Shown: in pieces, positions 55,035-64,000 of the stretch
How the letters are laid out: the number at the start of each line of letters is the position of its first letter
Numbering within the stretch: the first letter of the stretch is position 1
Source: Dasypus novemcinctus
Taxonomy: Eukaryota; Chordata; Mammalia; Cingulata; Dasypodidae
DNA length: 64,000 bases
Direction: 5' to 3'
Assembly (NCBI RefSeq): GCF_030445035.2
Contig: NC_080695.1
Location: 1,333,531-1,397,530 of the forward strand
Position numbers and translations under genes: made by a program
Notes under the pieces: model-generated
Databases searched by the model: none
What the model was told of the DNA's origin: nothing
What the model saw: only the letters and a program-made list of their open reading frames with translations

Positions 55035-55745
55035 TGAGACAGGCAGATGGGCAGATGGATGGACAGCTGGAGGGATAGATGGACAGATGGATGGATGGAT
55101 GGCTGTGTGAGTAAACGGGTGGGTGGATGGATAGAGGGATAGATGATGGAAGGATGGATGGACAGATGGATGGATGGAAGGGAGGATGGATGATGGGTGG
55201 ATGGACAGACGGATGGATGATGGGTGGATGAGTGGGTAAATATATGAATGGAAGGTGACAAATTGATGGATGTATGGAGGGGTGGATGAATGGATAAAGG
55301 GATAAATGATGATGGAAGGATGGATGAACAGATGGATAGATGGATGGCTGAGCGAGTGGGTGGGTGGATGAGTGGATGGATGGATAGAAGGATAGATGAT
55401 ATGGATGGATGGATGGATGGCTGGATGATGGATGGATGGGTGGGTGGATGATGGATGGGTGGGTGGGTGGATGGGTGGGTGAATGGGTGGATGGATGGAT
55501 GGATGGGTGGGTGGCAGGAAGGATGGATGGGTGGGTGGGTGGATGGATGGATGGGTGGGTGGGTGGGTGGATGGGCAGATGGATGATGGATAAGTAGGTA
55601 AATGGTGGACAGATGGATGGATGAGTGGATGGACAGATGGATGGAAAGATGGATAGATGGAAGGGAGAATGCATAGATGGGTAAATGGCTGGCTGGCTGG
55701 ATGATGGACGGATAGGTGGATGGACAGATGGATGGACAGTGTTCC
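55035..55745. repeat. GGAT tetranucleotide array
   Basis: About 700 bases of GGAT/GGGT with GACAGATGGAT and GATGATGG interruptions. It is purest at 55400-55580. The interruptions mark it as an old, diverged microsatellite or degenerate tandem array. Confidence 0.92.
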
Positions 55746-56110
55746 TGGTGATGAGCACCTCCTCTAAGCTCAGATGGCCCTCAGGGAGTAGACAAAGGGG
55801 GTCTGAGTGTGTGAACCACAACAGCCTAGCGTCCTCCACACTGGAAAGCTCCAACGTTTCCCAAGAAAATTAAAACCAGGAGCTGTCGCTGATGTTTATT
55901 TTAGAAATCTACAAACCCGAGGAAAGAGGTTTCGGTGGGGCTTCTGTCCAGGCTCCGGCAGCCTCCGGCGCAGTCTTGGCCGACATGGGGCTGCATCAGT
56001 CAGGGTGGCGCTGTGGTAACAAACGAGCCCACGTCTCGGCAGCTTTTAGTTTGGCTTTGTCTCTTGCTCCCGGGACTTGGCCATGAGGGTGGCAGAAGCC
56101 GACCATAAGG
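55746..56110. other. Possible diverged DNA-transposon or old repeat
   Basis: AT-richer. CATCAGTCAGGGTGGCGCTG with GTGGTAACAAACGAGCCCAC and CTTTGTCTCTTGCTCCCGG resembles the TTAGTCAGGG / GGTAACAAA / TTTATTTCTTGCTC pattern of old mammalian repeats. Family not assigned. Confidence 0.3.
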
Positions 56111-59100
56111 GCCACACGGGCCTGACGGAGAAGCCCCCCCGGGGTCCCACACTCACCCCGGCGGGCCCCCCCTGAGAAATGTCACCAGTCCTCCTCTGTC
56201 CAGGATCCCTCAAGGACCCCCACTCTAGGGGCTGAAGGCCGTCCTCCCCCAGGTGGGCGCGAGCGGGGCGTCCCGCTGGGACCTGAGCCCCTGTCACGGC
56301 TGCTCTGGGCAGGGGTCCGCCTGCGCCCCTGGGCCGGGCCCGGAACCTGCGCTTGATTCTGCCGGCCCAGGGGCTCCCCGAGGGCCTGGGTGGGTGGAGA
56401 CGGGTTTCCTGAACGGCGCTCCCGTGGAGACCACAGCCCCAGGGCCGGGGGTCTGAGCTCCCAGCCAGGGCGCCGCGCCTGCAAGACGCGCTGGCCTTCG
56501 ACATCCGCTGGGGTGAGAGAAGGGGCCCCCAGACCCATTCCACGGGTGGGAATGGGCTCAGGGAGGTCTGGGGGCTCGGGGCCGCTGGGGCCGGGCGAGG
56601 ACACGCCAGCAGACCCCGACGGGCCCTGGGCGAGCGCCACGCCGCCACAGAGCTGACCGGCCCCCACGCCTCAGCCGGGGTCCCGGGAGCAGAGCACGCC
56701 CTCTGTGCAAGCACCCCCGCGCCTGGCAACCTCAGGCTGCTCCGCCAGCCCCGGGGCCCCGCCTGCCCGGGCTGCCAGCGTGGGGCGGCTCAGGACGTGG
56801 GGGGCTCCGCCCGGCCCGCCCTGGAGGCCGGCGTTTCCTCCCTGGGCCAACAGGCGCCGGGCGAGTCTCCCTGAGAGATGCCCCACGAAGGCTCCAGGCC
56901 ACACCCGTCTGTGCCTTGGGGTCCCCGCAGCCGGGTCGGGGAGCGGGCCGCAGCGCAGTGGACGGGGCGCCGTGGGCGTGTGTCTGTCTGCCGTCCATCA
57001 GACGCAGAGGCCCCGGACCGAGGCCAGGTGAGAGAGGCCTTGGGCGGCGCCAGCCCGGCTGCCCTCCCCCAGGAGCCGCCTCCGCCCGCGGAGGCCCCCA
57101 CCTCAGGGCTTGGTGTCCCGATGCCCAGCAGGGCCGGTGCAGGGACAGCACGGCCGGGACGGGGACGCGCCGAGGCTCTGGGCGGCAGGGCCCATCTCCT
57201 GCGCCGCCACCGGGGCCTGCGGGCGGCGGGGAGGGTGCCTCAGTTTCCCCATCTGTGTGACACAGACTATACATGCCAGGTACAGAGCCCACAGACCTCC
57301 CAGCGCAGCAGCACCAGTAACGTGGCGTCATGCCCGCCCTGCCTGCCCCGAGAGAGCCAGAGGGACGAGGAGCCCAGCCCCGCCCCCCCGCCTGGGCACA
57401 GGTCCTCAGCCCCCTCGCCCGTGCCCACCCCCCAGGCTGGGACCCAGGGCCCCCCAGGGGCCCCCTTCACCGTGGAACTCTGGGGGTCCTGGGCTCAGTG
57501 CTTGGCAAGCAACTCTGGCCCAAGGGGCCTCTAGCCATACCCCTGCGCTGCCCACTGTTGAGGTCACTTTACCTGTCCACACATGTCAGAATGGCCTTTG
57601 GGTCACCTCTCGGGCTGGGGCGCTCAGCTGTCAAGCCAGAGGCGGGCTGCCACGGGGTGGGCACGGGACTGCAGGGGACCTGGCGGGATTTCCACAGGAG
57701 GGGCTTGGCAGCCGCCAGGGCAGGCTGTGGCCCCCCGGGGAGCCTCGGCCCCGAGCTGCACCGCGGGCAGGGGGGGCGGACAGGTGGCCCCAGGTGCACG
57801 TGCATATGGCAGCCTGGACGCAGAGGGCGGCAGAGCTGGCGGCCCCAGGAGCAGCCCGTAGGCCATGCCCTCGTGCCCCCGGCCCCCTGCCCCGTTGCCC
57901 AGAAGGAGGTGTGGGCTGGGCACAAGGTTCGGCCGCCCCAGAACATGCCAGCTCGCCGCCCCCGGCCTCCCACAGCGTGGCTGGACACGCAGGGCCTTGG
58001 CTCGAGCAGCTCTCAGCCCCCGGCCTGCTGTGGCCCTCAGGGCTCTAGGGGCCCCCTGAAGAGCCCTCCACTCGGGACACCCCCAGCGCGGCCCCTTCCT
58101 GGGATCTGCTCTTGGAACCCGGGCCAGACTGGGGGCGGGCTCCCGGGCTCCCCCACCCGCCCCCGGCACTGGCCCACTGGCCCTGTCCTCGGGGTGCTGG
58201 GCGGAGTTTCGGGGTCTGAGACTCCTTCGGCGTGACCCCTGGCCCTGCGCTGGCTGCTGGACGCCCCCGCCTGGCCTGGGGGGCCCAGCTTCGTCCCAGG
58301 AACGCGAGAAGCCACTCCGCAGGCAGGAGGCGCCGGCCGGCGTGCCCGCTACCCCCGGCGAGAGCAGTGGTCCGCAGCCCGGCAGGGGATGGGTGCCACC
58401 AGGGATCGGGGTCTGCCCCGGGGTGCAGCCCGGGCCCGGGGTGGGGGAGCCCCAAGGCAAGGTCCCTGTCGCAGCTCAGCAACGAACGGGGGGTGCGCGT
58501 CTCGCCGGCGCCATGTGCGTCCATGGCCCGTGTCCAGGCCACGCTCCCGCTTGTGCACGGGCACAGGGACGGCCCCAGGTCCCCTTGTGGCCACGTCTGC
58601 CGGTTCCACGCCATTGGCCATCAGCCCCCACGGGGAGCAGCGAGCCTCGCCTCTCACCAGGGACGAGCCACGCAAGAGCTCCGTGGACTCGGCTGGTGGG
58701 CGAGGCACCGAGGTCCCTGAGGCGTGTCGGAGGACCTGCTAGGACGGACAGGGCCGGGGGGGTGAGGGGAGGCGCGGTGGTGCAGCCCCTCGGCCGGGAA
58801 CCGGAGCAGGCAGGCTGGTGGGAAGACAGCGCCCCCCACCCCGGGCCCGGCCGCCCCAGCCGCGCTTCTCCCGGCCGCTTTCTTTGCGCCCCTCTTGCTG
58901 TTTGCACCCAGCCCGGTGGCTGGGTGCCTCTCTCCCTCTGCCTGGGAAACCACCCCAGGTTGGGGGACAGAGTTCACCTCCCTTTCCCCAGGCGGAACAG
59001 GAACGGGCACCGAGACCGCCAGGAGAGGCGAGAGGCCCTCGGGCCAGAAGCCGGGCCCCGCCTGCGCGGGCTCTCCTGGCCGCAGCCTGGACCCTCCCTG

Positions 59101-61425
59101 CCCCACAGGGGTGCTCTGGGCGGCGAGGAGGTCGTGCCTCCCCCTGCCCCAGCCCCTGCCCGGTGGGGGTCCCGGCTGAGCAGCTGCCCCTGCACGGTCA
59201 GTGTCGTGCCCAGGAGTCGACGCGACACAGACGTGGGGCCGGTGGGGACGCTGGGGGACCGTGGACGACCTCGCCGTCAGCATGGGGCGGGCACCCGAGG
59301 CGCCACCACGAGCGGGAGGACTCGGGGCCCAGGCCTCGGTCACGGCTGCGGGTGCCCCATGGGGACCTGATTTCCCGACCGGGAGCCCGGAGCGTGGGAG
59401 AACCCCGCACTCGCAGCCACGACCCAAGAGGAGCCGCGCGTCCCTGGCTGGCCCCCCTCACGACGCAGCCAGACAGAAAGTGAGCAGAGCGCGCCGCGGA
59501 GCAGGGCCGTGTCAGCCCCTCGCCCGCAGAGCCCACCCGCCCCGGGCCTGCACAGCTGGAGGAGGGGAGCTGGGAGCCTCAGGCCTCACCGTGCCAAGGG
59601 CCTGGGGTGGTGGGAACAGGGCGGCCAGGGGAGGCCCCCAGGGGAGGGGCACCGAGGAGGAGTCCTTCCTGGAGAGGCAGGGGGCCGGGGCACCACCGAG
59701 GGTGGAGCGCGGACATGGTGCCCAGAACCCCTGACGGGACCCCGGGCCGGACAGTCCTGCGGGCAGCGGGAGGCTGCAGAGCAGGCCCTGGGGGGGTGCA
59801 CGGGCGGGCGGAGGAGGGGGCAGAGCGTGCCGGGTGCCAGGCCCGTGGTCCTGTGAGCCTTGCTCCCCAGAGCCCGCTGCGCACGGGGCTCGGCCAACCA
59901 GGGGGCAGCCAGAGAGAAAGAAGGGGCAGTAGGCCTGGCAAAGCAGCCCCTGCCTCGGCCCCCGGCAGAGCGTGGGAGAGGGGCCGCGGGCCGGGGCCCA
60001 GGGGCTGTGCCGGGTGCCGGGAGGAGGGAGGGGAGGGGCACAGAGCTCCATCCTCCGCGGGTGGCACCGCTGGACGGGCGCTGGTCGGGGCCCCGGGCAG
60101 GGTCTGTTGGGCCCCCCAACGCGCCCCGGGCCTGGCGCTGCCCACAGGAGGCCGCCCACAGGGGAGGGGGCAGGGAGCACGTGGCAAGGAGGGCCACGCA
60201 GACTTCCTTCCGGGGTGAGCCGCGGTTGCTCGGAGCAGCGCGTGCTCTCGTCTTCCGGGGGGCAAGCCCTGGTGGAGGGGGCCATCTGCTCCCCGTCGGT
60301 GGACAGCAGGCCCCCCGCGCGGCCTGGGCAGCGGTCCCCCAGGCGCCACACCTCACCCAGCCCAGTGCCATCCCTCCTCGGGCAGGCGTCAGGCCCCAGG
60401 ACCAGCGGCAGGACCCAGCTGGCATGGGGGGAGGGTGCGCGCTCCCATGAGGGTTCCCCGAGCCCACGGCCAGCTCAGGGAGCGTGCCCTCTTTGCCATC
60501 GAGGGGCCTGAGCCTTCCAGAAGCTTCTGGTTTGCCCAAGAGTGGGAGCAGGGTGAAAACGAGCTCTCCCCGGCCCCCCCCCCAGCCTTCGCCTTCACCC
60601 CCTGCTTCCCACGCCTGCCCCCCTCAGATACCCCAGGCCGGGCCCTGCACTGGGGCCCCGAGGCCTCCCCCACGGCTGTGGGGGGAAGAGCCCCGTCAGG
60701 GTCCCAGAGAGGCCGTCCCTGCCACTGGGGAGGGGGGTGGGGAAGCCACTGTCTGCCGTGGGCGGCCGCCCTGGGTCACCCCATGTCGGGGGTCCGCAGA
60801 GGAGCTCGGGGATTCGTCACGTGGATTTCTCCCTAAAGACAGTGGGCTGCACACCCCCAGGTCTCAGCTTCATGGGTGAGCAGAGGAGCCCCCACGCCCG
60901 GCCGCTCAGGACGGGTGACAACGGCTCCCGGTCAGCCTCACACGTGGCCAGGTGGGATGGGGGCCCGTGAGCCCCATCCCCAAAGCTCGGGGAGGAAGGC
61001 TGTGTGGACAGCTGAAGTGAGTTGACTGAAAGCCGCCCGTAAACGCTTGCTGAGAAAGCTCCCGAGCCCGCGGCTTTGGCGGCAAGACGGCAGGGGACGT
61101 TCGTGCGCTCCGCTTGATCCAGCTGGCTTCCGAGTTGCCCACGGTGGAATGTGGCGGCTGACGCGTCTGGGGGTCGGGTGGGGTAGGACCAGGGTCCAGC
61201 CAGGGCCCCGGGGACACTCGCTCAGCGCCATGCTGGACAGCAGATTCAGCATCGCCCCGATGCAGCGGTGGTCCCCGACGGCGTGGGGCTTCGCCAGGGG
61301 GCTCCGGCCCCCTCCCCTTGTCTGTAGGAAGAGCATAATGGCCCCCACTTCAGAGCTGCTGCGAGGCAGAAATTACGCTCCACGTGCCTGGCCCATGCGT
61401 GCTCAGTGGACAGGAGCCGCCAGCC
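56111..61425. other. Intergenic, no gene seen
   Basis: GC-rich. A MIR fragment lies on the + strand at 57238-57285 (CCTCAGTTTCCCCATCTGTG). No exon, array or promoter module recognised in the remaining 5 kb. Confidence 0.4.
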
Positions 61426-61428
61426 CTG

Positions 61429-63038
61429 CTACTGTCGTCACCATCGTCACCACTGTCGCCGTCGCCAGCATCATCATTGTCACCTGCACCATCACCCCAT
61501 CATCACCAGCATCACTGTCATTGTCATCATCACCATCATCACTGTCATCACCACCATCATCATCACCATCATAATCATGTCACCATTGTCATCAACACCA
61601 TCCCACCACCACCATCACCATCATCACCGCCATCACCATCGTCATCACCATCACCATCATCATCATCACCATCGTCATCACCATCACCATCACCACCACC
61701 ATCATCACCATCGTCATCACCATCGTCATCACCATCACCATCATCACCATCACCATCACCATCATCACCATCGTCATCACCATCACCATCATCATCATCA
61801 TCACCATCGTCATCACCATCACCATCACCACCACCATCATCACCATCGTCATCACCATCGTCATCACCATCACCACCATCACCATCGTCATCACCATCAC
61901 CATCACCACCATCATCACCATCATCACCACCATCACCATCACCACCATCATCACCATCATCACTGTCATCACCACCATCATCATCACCACCACCATCATC
62001 ATCATCACCACCATCACCATCACCATCACCATCACCATCATCACCGCCATCACCATCGTCATCACCATCACCATCATCATCATCATCACCACCATCACCA
62101 TCACCACCATCACCATCATCATCACCATCATCACTGTCATCACCATCACCACCATCATCACCATCATCACCATCACCACCATCACCATCACCATCATCAC
62201 CACCATCATCATCACCACCATCATCATCACCACCATCATCATCACCATCATAATCACGTCACCATTGTCATCAACACCATCCCACCACCACCATCACCAT
62301 CATCATCACCGTCATCACCATCGTCATCACCATCACCATCATCACCACCATCATCATCATCATCACCACCATCACCATCACCACCACCACCATCATCACC
62401 ATCGTCATCACCACCACCATCACCATCACCATCATCACCATCATCACTGTCATCACCACCATCATCATCATCATCACCACCATCATCACCATCGTCATCA
62501 CCACCACCATCATCACCATCATCACCATCATCACCATCACCATCATCATCACTGTCATCACCACCATCATCATCACCATCATAATCATGTCACCATTGTC
62601 ATCAACACCATCCCACCACCATCATCACCATCATCACTGTCACCACCATCACCATCATCACCATCGTCATCACCATCACCATCATCATTGCCACCATTGT
62701 CATCAACACCATCATCATCACCATAATCACCACCATCTCCATCATCACCGTCATCATCATCACCACCACCAGCATCACCATCACCATCATCACCATCATC
62801 ACCATCATCACCATCACCACCATCATCATTGCCACCATCATCATCACCATCACCGTCATCATCACCACCATCGTCATCAACACCATCCCACCACCACCAT
62901 CATCACCATCACCACCATCATCATCACCACCATCATCATCTTCACCACCACCAGCATCACCATCATCACCACCATCATCATCATCCTCACCATCTCTCAC
63001 CATCACCATCACCACCATCACCATCATCATCATCATTC
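61429..63038. repeat. CAT/CAC (CAY) trinucleotide array with long-range repeats
   Basis: About 1.6 kb of CAC/CAT units (GTC and CGCC interruptions). It reads as His, Ser/Pro or Ile/Thr in the three + frames and Met/Val on the minus strand. A distinctive segment, ATAATCATGTCACCATTGTC plus ATCAACACCATCCCACC, recurs at about 61570, 62250 (with CACGTCACC) and 62580. So blocks of roughly 680 and 330 bases have been duplicated. Not a gene. Confidence 0.93.
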
Positions 63039-63299
63039 AGAACCTCTGAATCCCTACCCTGTTTTCCTGTGGAAATCTGAGAGGAAAAAGTGACAAAAGG
63101 AGTCAATGTTCCTCAGACAAGAGTTCATCTTTTAAAGAAAGTCTATTCATGTCCACTGTAAAACCCTTCAAAAATAGAAACCAAAGAGAACTTGTCTGTA
63201 ATCTCGCCATCAGAATATTTTGTGTGGCCCCCTGAGCCTTGTCTGTGTGCATATCTGTATGAAATGGGATGACAAAATACGGCATGGGGGAGCAGGCTG
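63039..63299. other. Unassigned AT-rich sequence
   Basis: Much less GC-rich than the rest of the window. Contains CTGTAATCTCGCCATCAG, which recalls old mobile-element tails. No gene. Confidence 0.35.
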
Positions 63300-63424
63300 C
63301 TTTAGGCAGGTCACCAGCCAGACCCCAGTTCCCCTGCCTGCAGGCTGTGTGACTTTTGGCAGGTGACTGGGCCTCTCTGAGCCTCCACTGCCCAGCTTTG
63401 CGTGGTGAGGATAAAATCTGCTGT
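63300..63424 (+). repeat. MIR element
   Basis: CTGTGTGACTTTTGGCAGGT, then ACTGGGCCTCTCTGAGCC and GTGGTGAGGATAAAATCTG. This is the MIR core in sense orientation. Confidence 0.7.
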
Positions 63425-64000
63425 ATTAGTCAGCCAAAGGGGCACTGATACAAAGTACCAGCACTCTGTGGGCTTTTATAAAAGGTATTTATTTGGGGTA
63501 GAAGCTTAAAGTCACAAGGCCCTAAAGCATAAGTTACTTCCCTCACCAACGTCTGTTGCCACGTGTTGAAGCAAGATGGCGGTGACGTCTGCGAGGGTTC
63601 TGCCTTCCTCTTCCTCTTAGGGCTCCATGGCCCCAGCTTCTTCTGGTCCCAGCTGCAGGCTGGCAGAGGGCTCCTCTCTCCCTGGGGCTCACTCCTTTCT
63701 GGGCTCAGTTGCTCTGATCTCTTCACAAGCTCAGCCGTGGACTGTCAGGCTCCTCTCTCTCCCCGGGGCCCCTGCTGTGTCTAATGAGCTGTCTCTCTCC
63801 CTCTTTTCCTCTCCTGTGTGTCTACTTTTGCGTGAGGATCTGTTTTATCAGTCCACCAACACATCTGGGACTCAGCACTGAGTCTTACTCCAATGACATG
63901 GTTGAATCAGAGCCCTAATCTTAAACATAATTTAATAAGACGACTCAGCTGAATCTCATGCAATCAAAGGGGATCATGCCCAGAGGAACAGACCAGTTTA
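63425..64000 (+). mobile_element. LTR-like interspersed repeat, cut by window end
   Basis: Starts TGTATTAGTCAGCCAAAGG, then TATTTATTTGGGGTAGAAGC, CATAAGTTACTTCCCTCACC and AGCAAGATGGC. Ends in the window with CTCAGCTGAATCTCATGCA and CCAGAGGAACAGACC. The TG start and layout resemble MaLR/ERVL-type solo LTRs, though the assignment is uncertain. It looks well preserved. Strand given as the reading above. Confidence 0.5.

Noticed and set aside
61406-62584. Poly-His frame of 392 codons, with parallel Ser/Pro and Met/Val frames
   Set aside because: Direct translation of the CAT/CAC array. No flanking exon, splice sites or promoter.
63425-64000. Coding exon at the right edge
   Set aside because: The sequence reads as an interspersed LTR-like repeat. 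Frames over it are short and unlike any protein.

Overview
This is mammalian genomic DNA, very GC-rich and full of minisatellites. The organism is very probably an armadillo (Dasypus) or a close xenarthran. The main evidence is several copies of the tRNA-derived, dimeric DAS-type SINE, which I know only from armadillo and its relatives. Some copies carry clean target-site duplications and some are nested in old L1 remnants. The gene content (TEKT4 next to SSTR5) matches the region equivalent to human 16p13.3, where SSTR5 lies between C1QTNF8/CACNA1H and SOX8/LMF1. Human TEKT4 has moved to chromosome 2, so this window keeps what I take to be the ancestral mammalian linkage.

Layout. 1-3 kb: intergenic DNA with a GC-box repeat. 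3.1-8.6 kb: TEKT4, six coding exons on the + strand, with a promoter that carries an RFX X-box. Two single-base insertions break its frame as written, while every splice site and the C-terminus are intact. 8.6-18.2 kb: intergenic, with one L1 fragment. 18.27-19.33 kb: SSTR5 on the minus strand, an intact single-exon coding region with a splice acceptor just upstream. 19.4-24.1 kb: probable SSTR5 5' intron and CpG-island promoter, with SINEs. 24-64 kb: no convincing protein-coding gene. This part holds two orphan CpG-island/promoter-like modules (25.6 and 34.6 kb), about ten minisatellite arrays, a 0.7-kb GGAT tetranucleotide array, a 1.6-kb CAT/CAC trinucleotide array, L1/L2/MIR remnants, and an LTR-like repeat running off the right end.

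The two genes are convergent and not functionally linked. TEKT4 encodes a structural protein of sperm flagella and cilia. SSTR5 encodes a Gi-coupled somatostatin receptor. The many long open frames over the arrays come from the absence of stops in GC-rich tandem repeats, and I do not treat them as genes. I saw no previously undescribed protein system. The items most worth checking are the state of TEKT4, a four-fold tandem array of splice donors upstream of SSTR5, the orphan promoters, and an L1 remnant that seems to have drifted strongly towards GC.
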